Of a stretch of 64,000 bases of DNA, positions 51,688-60,670 are shown piece after piece. The DNA is from Cognatishimia sp. 1_MG-2023 (lineage in GTDB: Bacteria; Pseudomonadota; Alphaproteobacteria; Rhodobacterales; Rhodobacteraceae), in NCBI RefSeq assembly GCF_030548175.1, contig NZ_JAUORX010000001.1:558001-622000 (forward strand), read 5' to 3'. The notes under the pieces are model-generated. The model worked only from the letters and a program-made list of their open reading frames with translations, had not been told where the DNA came from and did not search any database. The position numbers and the translations under genes are program-made. Each line of letters starts with the position of its first letter. Position 1 is the first letter of the stretch.

Positions 51688-52209
51688 TTATAGTGATGCA
51701 GCTGCGCGGCTTGCTTGGTCGTATTGCCCAGACATCGTGCGCAGGTTAGCGGCGATTTCGCGCATTTCCTCGCCGGACATATCCATACGGTTCATCACAT
51801 CCAGCAGGCATCTTTCGCGTACTTCGCGGTAGGCGTCGCAAAGCTGTTCGCCGGCATCGGACGTTTTATAGAACACCTCTTTGCCGCGTTTTTCGTTGGA
51901 CAAAAGTCCCATCTTCAACAGCTTTCGAAGCGCATAGTTAACGGTATGGGTATCTTCGATATTGAGCAGGAAGCAAATGTCGGTCAGCCGTTTGTCCCGG
52001 CCGCGGTGATTGGTGTTGTGCAGGACAAGGATTTCCAAGGGTGTGAGGTCTGTGTTGCCGGCGGCTGACATGCAGCGGGTGGTCCAACGGGAAAACGCAT
52101 TGTAGGCGACAATCATGCCAAATTCGATTTCTGACACTTCCCACCCCTCTCCGTCGGCCAAATGACGAGAAGACACAATGCGGCGTTTGGGGTTGGGGGC
52201 GTCATTCAT
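51688..52209 (-). CDS. MarR-type winged-helix regulator
   Basis: A 173-residue regulator. Helices with TPLEILVLHNTNHRGR lead into a recognition region LTDICFLLNIEDTHTVNYALRKLLKMGL. A wing with KRGKEVFYKTSDAG is followed by a C-terminal dimer helix. It resembles the MarR-like group often placed beside hydantoinase or amino-acid catabolic genes. It is upstream of and co-directional with the oxoprolinase, and is flanked by a palindrome on each side. Confidence 0.82.
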   Translation of the reverse strand: MNDAPNPKRRIVSSRHLADGEGWEVSEIEFGMIVAYNAFSRWTTRCMSAAGNTDLTPLEILVLHNTNHRGRDKRLTDICFLLNIEDTHTVNYALRKLLKMGLLSNEKRGKEVFYKTSDAGEQLCDAYREVRERCLLDVMNRMDMSGEEMREIAANLRTMSGQYDQASRAAASL

Positions 52210-52217
52210 TTGGCTTC

Positions 52218-52260
52218 ACCTCAGCATATCGTTGGCGTTTAGCATATAAAATGCTGAGGT
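52218..52260. promoter_or_regulatory. inverted repeat upstream of the MarR-type gene
   Basis: Perfect ten-base arms ACCTCAGCAT (52218-52227) and ATGCTGAGGT (52251-52260) lie just upstream of the regulator start. An inner AGCAT/ATGCT pair (52241-52245 and 52251-52255) adds a third half-site. The sequence differs from the palindrome at 51601, so it may bind a different protein. Confidence 0.5.
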
Positions 52261-52321
52261 TAGTTCCAGTTCAAACGGTGTTTAGGTCACGCTTCTTTTG
52301 GCTGCATGCGTTTGTCTATTC

Positions 52322-52347
52322 GGGAAACGCATGGTTTTGCGTTTCCC
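52322..52347 (-). terminator. hairpin downstream of the aldehyde dehydrogenase gene
   Basis: A nine-base perfect stem, GGGAAACGC (52322-52330) and GCGTTTCCC (52339-52347), lies just past the aldehyde dehydrogenase stop. No clear T-run follows on the minus strand. Confidence 0.5.
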
Positions 52348-52355
52348 TGACTTAG

Positions 52356-53852
52356 CTAAATATCGAACTTAACGCCCTGTGCGAGTGGTAGTTCTGCTGA
52401 GTAGTTTACGGTCGAGGTTTGGCGCCGCATGTAGCCTTTCCATGCGTCCGAGCCGGATTCACGGCCACCGCCGGTTTCTTTTTCACCACCAAAGGCACCG
52501 CCGATTTCTGCACCAGACGGGCCAATGTTTACATTGGCAATGCCGCAGTCTGACCCGCTGGCTGATAGGAATGTCTCTGCCTCGCGCAGGTTTAAAGTAA
52601 AGATGCAAGATGACAGGCCTTGGGGGACGTCGTTTTGCATCTCTATCGCCTCGTCTAGCGTGTCATATTCCATGACGTAGAGAATGGGCGCAAAGGTTTC
52701 GTGTTTCACCGTTGCCGTTTGGTCCGGCATTTCCACCAAGGCTGGCGCGACATAGGCGCCGTTTGGAACATTATCGTGGACAGGCGCGCCGCCATGCACC
52801 TTGCCGCCTTCGGCTGTTGCGTTTTCAAGGGATTGCTGCATGGCCTCCAGGGCGGCTTGGTCGACAAGCGGGCCAATGAGCGTGCCCTCTTTGCGGGGAT
52901 CACCGATTGGCAATGACGCATAGGCTTTGGCAAGTTTTGCGACCAATTCGGTTTTTAGCGACTTGTGCACGATCAAGCGCCGCAGCGATGTGCACCGTTG
53001 CCCCGCCGTGCCAACGGCAGAGAAGACAATTGCACGAACGGCCATTTCCAAATCTGCCGATGGAGCCACGATCATGGCGTTGTTGCCGCCAAGCTCTAAG
53101 ATTGGTCGCCCCCAGCGAGCGGCCACTTTTGGCCCCACGATGCTGCCCATGCGGGTTGAGCCTGTGGCGGATAGGATAGGCACATCTTTTGACGCAACCA
53201 AGGCCTCGCCAATGTCTGCGCCGCCAATGATGACTTGGCTTAGACCATCCGGTGCATCGCCGAACCGCGCCAAGGCCCGATCAAAGATTTTCTGGCAGGC
53301 CAAGGCTGTCAGTGGCGTCTTTTCGGATGGTTTCCAGATGACCGGATTGCCGCAAACAATCGCAAGGGCTGCGTTCCATGACCAAACGGCGACAGGGAAG
53401 TTAAACGCCGAAATCACACCCACTGGACCGACAGGATGCCAGGTTTCTGTCATCTTATGGCCGGGACGTTCGGATGCAATGGAGAGGCCATATAGTTGCC
53501 GCGATAACCCGACAGCGAAATCGCAGATGTCGATCATCTCTTGGACTTCACCCAAACCTTCGGAGGTGATTTTCCCGGCTTCTAAGGTGACCAATGCGCC
53601 TAGTTCTGATTTTGCGGCGCGCAGTTCTTCGCCCAGCAGGCGGATCAGCTCGCCGCGACGGGGGGCTGGTACGGTGCGCCATTCTTTAAAGGCGGTTTTT
53701 GACAGTGCGATTGCGTCGGACACCTGCGGCACGGTGGTTTCTTTGACTTGCGCCACGCGCTGGCCATCAATGGGCGAGACGACGTTTAGGGAGCCGCCCT
53801 CCAGTTCATGCGGTTGAAATCCAAGCGCCTGTAGTACCTGAGTATGTTCCAT
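52356..53852 (-). CDS. aldehyde dehydrogenase, ALDH7 type (piperideine-6-carboxylate dehydrogenase-like)
   Basis: A 498-residue NAD-dependent aldehyde dehydrogenase. The general base Glu lies in LELGGNNAMIV and the nucleophile Cys in GTAGQRCTSLRR. PVGPVGVISAFNFPVAVWSWN is typical of the ALDH7/antiquitin group that oxidises L-piperideine-6-carboxylate (alpha-aminoadipate semialdehyde) in lysine breakdown. The start MEHTQ at 53852 is preferred over the open extension. It is divergent from a LysR-type regulator. No other lysine-pathway gene is visible in the window. Confidence 0.88.
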   Translation of the reverse strand: MEHTQVLQALGFQPHELEGGSLNVVSPIDGQRVAQVKETTVPQVSDAIALSKTAFKEWRTVPAPRRGELIRLLGEELRAAKSELGALVTLEAGKITSEGLGEVQEMIDICDFAVGLSRQLYGLSIASERPGHKMTETWHPVGPVGVISAFNFPVAVWSWNAALAIVCGNPVIWKPSEKTPLTALACQKIFDRALARFGDAPDGLSQVIIGGADIGEALVASKDVPILSATGSTRMGSIVGPKVAARWGRPILELGGNNAMIVAPSADLEMAVRAIVFSAVGTAGQRCTSLRRLIVHKSLKTELVAKLAKAYASLPIGDPRKEGTLIGPLVDQAALEAMQQSLENATAEGGKVHGGAPVHDNVPNGAYVAPALVEMPDQTATVKHETFAPILYVMEYDTLDEAIEMQNDVPQGLSSCIFTLNLREAETFLSASGSDCGIANVNIGPSGAEIGGAFGGEKETGGGRESGSDAWKGYMRRQTSTVNYSAELPLAQGVKFDI

Positions 53853-53939
53853 CGTGTTCTCCCCTAGGCCGTGAAATGGCAAGCCTTCATATGTATTGCC
53901 CATATTACCGTAGCTTGACCTGCATAAAAATACATGAAA

Positions 53940-53954
53940 ACTGATTGTATCAGT
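53940..53954. promoter_or_regulatory. palindrome overlapping the LysR start
   Basis: ACTGAT-TGT-ATCAGT is a perfect palindrome that covers the GTG start of the regulator. A second dyad, ATGTATT (53891-53897) and AATACAT (53929-53935), lies in the same 100-base divergent promoter. Both are candidate binding sites for the LysR protein. Confidence 0.5.
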
Positions 53955-54876
53955 GAATAAAACTCATGGATTAAATCAATTGTCGTCAAACGCTCATCTG
54001 CCCAGCCTCTCTGTTCTTCGGTGTTTTGAGGCCGCGGCCAAACACGAAAGTTTCACTGCTGCGGCTGAAGAGCTGGGGCTGACACAGGGGGCCGTCAGCC
54101 GACAGGTCAAAGACCTAGAGGATCAGATCGGCGCGGCGCTGTTTCGGCGCGAAGGGCGTGGTGTGCGATTGACCCATGCGGGACAACGGTTTGCCAAAGA
54201 TATTGCGCAGAACCTTACGCAGTTGCGCCGCAGTGTGTTTCAGGCGGTTGCTGCGGGTGAGGCACAGAATGTCTTAACGATTTCTGCCTTACCCACCTTT
54301 GCAACACGTTGGCTTGTTCCACGGCTGGTGGATTTCAAACAAGTTCACGCCGACATTTGTCTTGTGCTGCAAACGCGGTCGGAACCGTTTGATTTGATCG
54401 AAGAAGGTGTTGATTTGGCGATACATTTTGGCGCGCCGGAGTGGCCCGGAGCGCAAATTACTCCGCTGTGTCCCGAAGATTTGGTGGTTGTTGCAGCGCC
54501 TGAGCTGCTTCGCCAACAAGCAGACCCAGAGCATCCAGACATGAGCGCCCTGCCGCTTCTGCATATTTCATCACGCCCCCATCTTTGGGATGCGTTTCTA
54601 AAGGGGCAAAGCTCGCGCGTAGGGTCAAAGAACCAGAGCAGTTATTTTGATCAGTTTTCGCTTGTCATCTCTGCGGCGATTTCGGGTTTGGGGGCTGCGA
54701 TATTGCCCACCTATTTGATCGAAGATGAGCTGGCGGCGGGCACGTTGGTCAGGCTTGCCTCTGTGCCGAATTCGCCCAACCAGAACTACTTTATAGCAAC
54801 GCCGACTGCTGTGCCGAACCCGCTAGCTGCGGCTTTTGCAGCTTGGGTTCGAAAGCAGGTGACACAGCGTGTTTGA
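53953..54876 (+). CDS. LysR-family regulator, GcvA-like
   Basis: A 307-residue regulator. It starts SLSVLRCFEAAAKHESFTAAAEELGLTQGAVSRQV (seen as FEAAAKHESFTAAAEELG then TQGAVSRQVKDLED). The binding domain has the GcvA-type LPTFATRWLVPRL and GVDLAIHFG. It is divergent from the ALDH7 gene and probably its activator. The GTG at 53953 overlaps a palindrome, so a later start such as TTG 53980 is possible. Confidence 0.87.
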   Translation: MNKTHGLNQLSSNAHLPSLSVLRCFEAAAKHESFTAAAEELGLTQGAVSRQVKDLEDQIGAALFRREGRGVRLTHAGQRFAKDIAQNLTQLRRSVFQAVAAGEAQNVLTISALPTFATRWLVPRLVDFKQVHADICLVLQTRSEPFDLIEEGVDLAIHFGAPEWPGAQITPLCPEDLVVVAAPELLRQQADPEHPDMSALPLLHISSRPHLWDAFLKGQSSRVGSKNQSSYFDQFSLVISAAISGLGAAILPTYLIEDELAAGTLVRLASVPNSPNQNYFIATPTAVPNPLAAAFAAWVRKQVTQRV

Positions 54877-54904
54877 TGCGGGCTAAGACCCTATAGGCGG
54901 CGGA

Positions 54905-56050
54905 TTAGGCCACGCGATTTCCTGCGCTCCATGTTTCTTGGAGGACGGGTGTGCCGTCGAAAACAGAGAAGCGGATGAGGTCTGCCCTGCCCCCTATTTC
55001 CAGCGTGCCCCGGTCCGTTAGCCCGACGGCTTTGGCAGGTTGGGAGGTGACGGTTGTCATGCCGCGCGCAAGGTTGCCCCAGATGTCCCCCAGTTGAACG
55101 GCTGCCATCAAAAGCCCTGCTGGCACGTAATCTGATGACAAGATGTCGAGGCGATCCAGTTGCGCCAGTTCGGCGGCTGCGACATTGCCGGAATGCGAGC
55201 CACCCCGGATGAGGTTTGGTGCGCCCATGATGGTGGCGATGTTATTTTCATGACAAGCCTGCGCTGCGGCGACGGTTGTTGGGAATTCGGCAATCGTGAC
55301 GCCATAGGCATGGCTGGCGGCAACTTGATCTGCGGTGGTGTCGTCGTGGCTTGCGAGCGTTGCGCCTAAGCGTTTGGCGGCAGCGACGGTGGCGGCCTCG
55401 TGGTCGGCGCCGTATTGTGCTTGTAGGCTATAGAGGAAATCGACGTAGTCGCGATATTCTTGGTCTCCGAAGCTGTATTTGCCACGCACATAGGTTTCGA
55501 ATTTTGACAGGTCTGCGAATTGGCGTTGGCCAGGGGTGTGATCCATCATCGAGACGATGCCGATACGGTCCTCTGCTGAAAACTCATCGAATTCCGCGAC
55601 AAGCGTTTCTGAGCAAATCTCGGCACGCAGGTGAATGTGGTGACTGATCCGCAGTTGCCCCTGTTCGCGCATTGCGAGGATTTCGTCTGCCATTCTGCGG
55701 GCATATTTGCCATAGCGTTTGCTTTGACCCGATACGATTGAGCCAACGCGGATCGCGTCAAATACGGTGGTGATCCCAGTTCCTGCGAGCTCGCGGTCAT
55801 GCGCCAAGATCGCGGCGCGATAGGGCCAATCGACTTTTGGACGCGGAGCTAAGTGGCGTTCTAGGTTATCAGTGTGCAGCTCCACCAATCCCGGCGCGAG
55901 GTAGTCGCCACCCAGATCAATGGCACTGGGTGGAACCGAAGAGCCGCTGTCGATGTCGGTGATCAATCCATCCTGAACGACCAAAGAGCCTGTGACGACT
56001 TCGTCGTTCAAAACCAGGTTGGCATTGGCGAAAATTGTTTGCTGGGTCAT
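54905..56050 (-). CDS. phnM: RPnTP diphosphatase PhnM
   Basis: Releases pyrophosphate from alpha-D-ribose 1-methylphosphonate 5-triphosphate in the C-P lyase pathway. The 381-residue amidohydrolase has APGLVELHTDNLERHL with metal His/Asp positions, HHIHLRAEICSE, SMMDHTPGQRQ and LASHDDTT. SSDYVPAGLL completes the fold. It lies last in the minus-strand phn run, 108 bases after phnN. Confidence 0.95.
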   Translation of the reverse strand: MTQQTIFANANLVLNDEVVTGSLVVQDGLITDIDSGSSVPPSAIDLGGDYLAPGLVELHTDNLERHLAPRPKVDWPYRAAILAHDRELAGTGITTVFDAIRVGSIVSGQSKRYGKYARRMADEILAMREQGQLRISHHIHLRAEICSETLVAEFDEFSAEDRIGIVSMMDHTPGQRQFADLSKFETYVRGKYSFGDQEYRDYVDFLYSLQAQYGADHEAATVAAAKRLGATLASHDDTTADQVAASHAYGVTIAEFPTTVAAAQACHENNIATIMGAPNLIRGGSHSGNVAAAELAQLDRLDILSSDYVPAGLLMAAVQLGDIWGNLARGMTTVTSQPAKAVGLTDRGTLEIGGRADLIRFSVFDGTPVLQETWSAGNRVA

Positions 56051-56158
56051 GTCAGGGTCACGCGAAATTTGAGGAAGTGAAATTGTACGATGGAAAGATC
56101 ACAATTGAATGAAATGCTTTCGCTTTTTGCAAGTGTCGGGTGCGAAGGGATGCCATTG

Positions 56159-56701
56159 TTACGCTCCTGAGCCATAAAGATGATCAAGCGCGGTTTGGAC
56201 TGTTCGATCCAACGGGCCGCTGTTGTCGATATTCCACGCGGTGAGGCCATCGGGCAGCGTTAAAGGTGCGCGATCAAGGCGGTGCAGGATTTCGGTTTTG
56301 GTTTCGCGTCCGCGAGCGGCTAGGCGTTCTGCAAGGACGTCCCGTTTGGCGGTGAGGTGGATGATTTCAAGGCGTTCGAATTGCTTCATCGCGGGCAAGA
56401 GCGCGGAACGAGAGAGGTTGGCTAAAACATCCAGCCCTGCTTGCAGCAAGGCATTCACCGACATTGGGATCGCATAGTGCATTTGATGTGCTTCCCAGCT
56501 TAGGGCAAATTGCCCTGCGGTCTCTTGGGCTTTGAATTCTGCGGTGGTGACACCATCGAAATCTTCGCCTCCTGCTGCGCTGGGTCGTGTTATGACTCGG
56601 CGTGCTAGGGCAATGCGGGGATCGCGGGCAGCCATGGCCTCCATGACGCTGTCTTTGCCAACGCCAGACGGGCCGACGACTGCGATGAACCGTCCGCTCA
56701 T
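56159..56701 (-). CDS. phnN: ribose 1,5-bisphosphate phosphokinase PhnN
   Basis: A 180-residue guanylate-kinase-fold protein that makes PRPP from ribose 1,5-bisphosphate. The P-loop VGPSGVGKDS spans residues 8-17. RRVITRPSAAGGEDFDGV and FALSWEAHQMHYAIP are typical of PhnN. Its ATG overlaps the phnL stop (ATGA). Confidence 0.93.
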   Translation of the reverse strand: MSGRFIAVVGPSGVGKDSVMEAMAARDPRIALARRVITRPSAAGGEDFDGVTTAEFKAQETAGQFALSWEAHQMHYAIPMSVNALLQAGLDVLANLSRSALLPAMKQFERLEIIHLTAKRDVLAERLAARGRETKTEILHRLDRAPLTLPDGLTAWNIDNSGPLDRTVQTALDHLYGSGA

Positions 56702-57381
56702 GCTGCTAGTCCCGGTGTATATTGGGTCATGTCGACCTGCCGATCACAAATCGCGTCGCGGGCGGCGTGGTCGTGGAAGATACCGATGATGGCAGCGTCA
56801 CGTGCTTTTGCCTCTTTGATCATCTCAAGCACCGTTGCGCGGTTTGTTGGATCAAGACTGGCGGTCGGTTCATCTAGCAACAACGCGGGATATGGATAGG
56901 AAAAGCCGCGCGCGATGTTGACGCGTTGCTGTTCACCGCCCGAGAATGTTGTTGGGCTAAGGGACCAGAGACGTTCAGGGATATTGAGCCGTGCGAGCAA
57001 GTCTTGGGCTGTACGAAGTGCCTTGTCCTGTGGGGTTCCTGTGACCAGCAAGGGTTCTGCAACCACGTCAAGCGTTGACACGCGCGGGACGACACGCAGG
57101 AACTGGCTGACGTAACCAAGGGTGCGGCGGCGCAGTTGAATGATCTCGCGCGGGGCTGCGCGGGCGACATCCACGTCGCCGATCATGATCCGGCCAGTTT
57201 CGGTTAGATAGTTCCCGTAGATCATCCGCATCAATGTGGATTTGCCTGCACCTGAGGCTCCGGTGAGAGCAACACATTCGCCTGGTGCGACCTGCAACGA
57301 GGCCGCTTGCATGACAGAGATGTTTGCGGCGCCCTGATTGTGCAGGACAAAGGATTTTGAAACGTTCTCGATAGAAATCAT
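56698..57381 (-). CDS. phnL: C-P lyase subunit PhnL (ABC-type ATPase)
   Basis: A 227-residue ABC ATPase-like component of the C-P lyase system, not a transporter. It has Walker A TGASGAGKST, a signature-like FSGGEQQRV and Walker B ALLLDEPTASLD. VSKSFVLHNQGA is the PhnL-specific N-terminus. The start at 57381 lies four bases after the phnK stop. Confidence 0.93.
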   Translation of the reverse strand: MISIENVSKSFVLHNQGAANISVMQAASLQVAPGECVALTGASGAGKSTLMRMIYGNYLTETGRIMIGDVDVARAAPREIIQLRRRTLGYVSQFLRVVPRVSTLDVVAEPLLVTGTPQDKALRTAQDLLARLNIPERLWSLSPTTFSGGEQQRVNIARGFSYPYPALLLDEPTASLDPTNRATVLEMIKEAKARDAAIIGIFHDHAARDAICDRQVDMTQYTPGLAA

Positions 57382-57385
57382 GGGA

Positions 57386-58156
57386 TCAAACCTGCAAAAC
57401 AGAGGAAACAAGGAGCTGGGTATAGGCGTGTTGCGGATCGTCTAGCACCTGATCGGTCAGGCCGGTTTCGATCACATGCCCATCCTTCATAACCATCAAG
57501 CGATCCGCCAAGAGGCGCACAACGGCGAGATCATGGGTAACGATGATCGCGCTTAGGTTCATTTCACGCACGAGGCTGCGCAGAAGATCAAGCAGCCGTG
57601 CTTGGACGGAAACGTCTAATCCGCCTGTTGGTTCGTCCATAAACACCAGTCGCGGACCGGTAACCAAGTTCCGCGCAATTTGCAGACGTTGCTGCATGCC
57701 ACCGGAAAAGGCGGTGGGGCGATCATCTATGCGGTCTTCGGTGATTTCGACACGACCGAGCCAATCAATCGCCTCGTCACGGATTGCGCCGTAGTGACGC
57801 GCATTCACGGCCATGAGCCGCTCGCCCACATTGCCGCCAGCACTAACGTTCATGCGCAGTCCGTCGCGGGCGTGTTGATGCACAAAAGCCCAATCGGTGC
57901 GGCTGAGCATCCGGCGCTCTGGCTCTGACATTGTGACGGTGTCGCGTAGACCATCGGCGCGGGTGTCAAAGCGGACGGCACCACGGTCTGGCGTTAGGTG
58001 ACCGGCTAAGCAATTCAGAAGCGTTGATTTGCCAGAACCGCTTTCGCCGACGATGCCCATGACTTCGCCCGGATAGAGATCTAGTGAAACATCCGTGCAG
58101 CCAATGCGTGGGCCGTAGAATTTAGCTAGGTTTTCAACCTGTAAAAGCGGGGTCAT
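57386..58156 (-). CDS. phnK: C-P lyase subunit PhnK (ABC-type ATPase)
   Basis: A 256-residue ABC ATPase that binds the PhnGHIJ core. Walker A is GESGSGKSTLL. The PhnK-specific AFVHQHARDGLRMNVSAGGN, signature FSGGMQQRLQ and Walker B LVFMDEPTGGLD follow. ATG 58156 overlaps the phnJ stop; the longer frame to 58222 would run inside phnJ. Confidence 0.94.
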   Translation of the reverse strand: MTPLLQVENLAKFYGPRIGCTDVSLDLYPGEVMGIVGESGSGKSTLLNCLAGHLTPDRGAVRFDTRADGLRDTVTMSEPERRMLSRTDWAFVHQHARDGLRMNVSAGGNVGERLMAVNARHYGAIRDEAIDWLGRVEITEDRIDDRPTAFSGGMQQRLQIARNLVTGPRLVFMDEPTGGLDVSVQARLLDLLRSLVREMNLSAIIVTHDLAVVRLLADRLMVMKDGHVIETGLTDQVLDDPQHAYTQLLVSSVLQV

Positions 58157-59022
58157 GCTGCGTCCTCTTGAATGGGGGAGCCTTGTGCGCCCACATGGCC
58201 CTGCGCACGGCGTGTGCTGCAATAATCGGTGTCAGAACACATGAACACGCGGCCGCCTTGGTCATCGACGATCAGCTCGTCCAAGTAGCTGTCTTTTGCG
58301 CCGCAAAGGTCACAGGCGTGATCTGCTTTGCTGGCTTGGAATGGGTAGTCGTCGAAATCGAGGCTAACGACCTGTGTGTAGGGCGGGATCGCGTAAATGC
58401 GTTGTTCACGCCCAGCGCCGAATAGTTGAATGCCGGCCATTTCCAGTTTTGGATTGTCGAATTTCGGGATTGGCGATGGGTCCATCACATAGCGCCCTTC
58501 GACTTTGACCGGATAGGCATAGGCCGTAGCGATGTCGCCATGCTGACTGATGTCTTCGTAGAGCTTCACATGCATCAGGCCATATTCTTCGAGACTGTGC
58601 ATCTTGCGCGTTTCAACCTCTGAAGGTTCGAGAAAGCGCAGCGGTTCTGGGATCGGCACTTGATAGACCAAGATTTGATCCGCGCGCAGGTCTTGTTCTG
58701 GGATACGGTGGCGGGTTTGGATGACGCTGGCGTCTGTCGTGGCCTCTGTCACCTGCACACCTGCTGTTTTTTCGAAAAACCGGCGGATTGATACCGCGTT
58801 GGTGGTGTCATCAGCACCTTGGTCGATGACTTTGAGCGTGTCTTCTGGCGTCAGAACGGCCGCTGATACCTGCACACCGCCAGTGCCCCACCCATAGGGC
58901 ATAGGCATTTCGCGGCTGGCAAAGGGCACCTGATAACCGGGGATTGCCAGACCTTTTAGGATGGCGCGCCGGATCATCCGTTTGGTTTGCTCGTCCAGAT
59001 AGGCGAAGTTATAATCGCTCAT
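58153..59022 (-). CDS. phnJ: C-P lyase catalytic subunit PhnJ
   Basis: Radical-SAM enzyme that breaks the C-P bond. The 289-residue protein has the four-Cys cluster motif CxxC-x21-C-x5-C (from ACDLCGAKD to CSDTDYC), the same spacing as the E. coli [4Fe-4S] site. The Gly-radical-type region MPMPYGWGTGGVQ lies near residue 45. It overlaps phnI and phnK at both ends (ATGA). Confidence 0.97.
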   Translation of the reverse strand: MSDYNFAYLDEQTKRMIRRAILKGLAIPGYQVPFASREMPMPYGWGTGGVQVSAAVLTPEDTLKVIDQGADDTTNAVSIRRFFEKTAGVQVTEATTDASVIQTRHRIPEQDLRADQILVYQVPIPEPLRFLEPSEVETRKMHSLEEYGLMHVKLYEDISQHGDIATAYAYPVKVEGRYVMDPSPIPKFDNPKLEMAGIQLFGAGREQRIYAIPPYTQVVSLDFDDYPFQASKADHACDLCGAKDSYLDELIVDDQGGRVFMCSDTDYCSTRRAQGHVGAQGSPIQEDAA

Positions 59023-60107
59023 TCTGCTGCCTCCTGCGTAAGGTTGGCTTGCGCCTCGCAGCGCAGCTTGCGGATCAATTCAAGTTCGGATTGGAAATCG
59101 ACGTAATGCGGCAGCTTGATATGCTCTAAGAAGCCGGTCGCTTGGATGTTATCGCTATGATACAAAACGAATTCTTCGTCTTGAGCAGGCGCGCCAAGGT
59201 TGTCTTCGCCCAGTTCTTTCCAACGGAGAGCACGGTCAACCAGCGCCATTGAAATGGCTTTGCGTTCTGTCATGCCAAAGACCAAACCATAGCCGCGTGT
59301 GAACTGTGGCGGTTGTGTTTTCGACCCTTGGAACTGGTTCACTGTTTCGCATTCTGTGACCGTGATTTCGCCAACGTCTATGGCGAAGCCAAGTTCGGGT
59401 ATTTCCATTTCAACGGGAACTGTCCCGATGCGCAGCTCTGCCACAAAGGCGTGGTTGCGCGCGTAACCGCGTTGGGTGGAATAGGCCATACCAAGGATAA
59501 AGCCCTCGTCGCCACGAGTGAGCGATTGCAAACGCAACGCCCGGGTTGCAGGCAATTCGAGCGGTGTGCGTGTGAGATCAGGCGGGGTATCATCGCCCGC
59601 AGGTTCTGATTGGATCAGCTGCTCTTGATCCAGAAAGGACATGATATGTGGGGTTGTGTCCTGATTGGGGGTATCGACCGGCACATCGGTGGCCTCGCCA
59701 TCTGCGGCCAGTTTGAAATCAAGCAGACGGTGCGTGTAGTCAAAGGTCGGGCCTAAGACTTGGCCACCCGGCGCATCCTTGAATGTCGCGGATATGCGGC
59801 GATCGCAGGACATATTTTCGGTGTCGATTGCAGTTGATCCACCAAAGCGTGGCAGTGTGGTGCGATAGGCGCGGATCAGGAAGATCGCTTCGATCAGGTC
59901 GCCGCGCGCTTGTTTGATAGCCAAGGCCGCGAGGTCTGGATCATAAAGCGACCCTTCGGCCATGACGCGATTGACGGCCAGCGCCATTTGTTCGCGGATT
60001 TGCGCGACGGTGAGTTCGGGCACAGAGGTATCCCCGCGCCGTTCTTCGGCCAACCATGCGTGGGCGTTGTCAATCGCCCGTTCGCCGCCCTTTACAGCAA
60101 CATACAT
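59019..60107 (-). CDS. phnI: C-P lyase subunit PhnI
   Basis: A 362-residue core subunit that, with PhnG, H and L, attaches methylphosphonate to the ribose of ATP. It has the family start MYVAVKGGERAIDNAHAWL, the conserved RAYRTTLPRFG, DTTPHIMSFLDQE and RGYGLVFGMTERKAI. The stop overlaps the phnJ start, and the start abuts the phnH stop. Confidence 0.96.
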   Translation of the reverse strand: MYVAVKGGERAIDNAHAWLAEERRGDTSVPELTVAQIREQMALAVNRVMAEGSLYDPDLAALAIKQARGDLIEAIFLIRAYRTTLPRFGGSTAIDTENMSCDRRISATFKDAPGGQVLGPTFDYTHRLLDFKLAADGEATDVPVDTPNQDTTPHIMSFLDQEQLIQSEPAGDDTPPDLTRTPLELPATRALRLQSLTRGDEGFILGMAYSTQRGYARNHAFVAELRIGTVPVEMEIPELGFAIDVGEITVTECETVNQFQGSKTQPPQFTRGYGLVFGMTERKAISMALVDRALRWKELGEDNLGAPAQDEEFVLYHSDNIQATGFLEHIKLPHYVDFQSELELIRKLRCEAQANLTQEAAE

Positions 60108-60670
60108 CAGCTTACCTTTGTGGTTCGGGGCAATGCCGCAAGGCGATTGCCACTGGTGAAAATGAAATCAAGACCCAGCGGGAAGAGCGCTGCGTTGGCT
60201 TGAAAGGCTTGCTGTTCTGGCAGCGATAGCTGCGCCTGATCCTTGATCCCCGGTCCTTTTAGGGTGGTGCCGGCGTTAGACAGGTCAGCTGTTTCAACGA
60301 TCAAGGTGGCAGAGCGGTCCGGGTATTCCGGCGTGCCAATCGCGAATTCTGAAAGCGGCAGCGCCTGCCATGTGCCGATGGCGAAGGTGGCGTTTTCTAC
60401 ATCGGAAAACGGCGCGCCTGTGTGAAAGGTGATCCAATCGCGTACTTCAGGGGTGTTGTGACTTGTGCCCAAGTAGATTGGCGTGTCTGGATCGCAGAGC
60501 GTGAGTAGCACCGCACCGCAGGCGGTGCTTAGTGGAGACGGTGGTTTTGCGCCTGCTACATCCATGATGTCGCCCGGGCGGGCCATGGCTGTCATCACCG
60601 CGCGAAATGTGTGTGATGCATCGACGGGTAGGTCAGCAAAGCCGCCTTCGAGTAACTGAGCCTGCATCAA
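60107..60670 (-). CDS. phnH: C-P lyase subunit PhnH
   Basis: A 187-residue core subunit. It has the family pattern FRAVMTAMARPG near the N-terminus, ALLTLCDPDTP-like text (here VLLTLCDPDTPIYL), GTPEYPDRSATLI and LRGPGI-type LKGPGIKD. It overlaps phnG (ATGA) and touches phnI by one base. Confidence 0.95.
   Translation of the reverse strand: MMQAQLLEGGFADLPVDASHTFRAVMTAMARPGDIMDVAGAKPPSPLSTACGAVLLTLCDPDTPIYLGTSHNTPEVRDWITFHTGAPFSDVENATFAIGTWQALPLSEFAIGTPEYPDRSATLIVETADLSNAGTTLKGPGIKDQAQLSLPEQQAFQANAALFPLGLDFIFTSGNRLAALPRTTKVS

Noticed and set aside
56051-56158. Extra small gene between phnN and phnM
   Set aside because: The frames there are short, lack a good ribosome-binding site and show no family resemblance; it is best read as a spacer.
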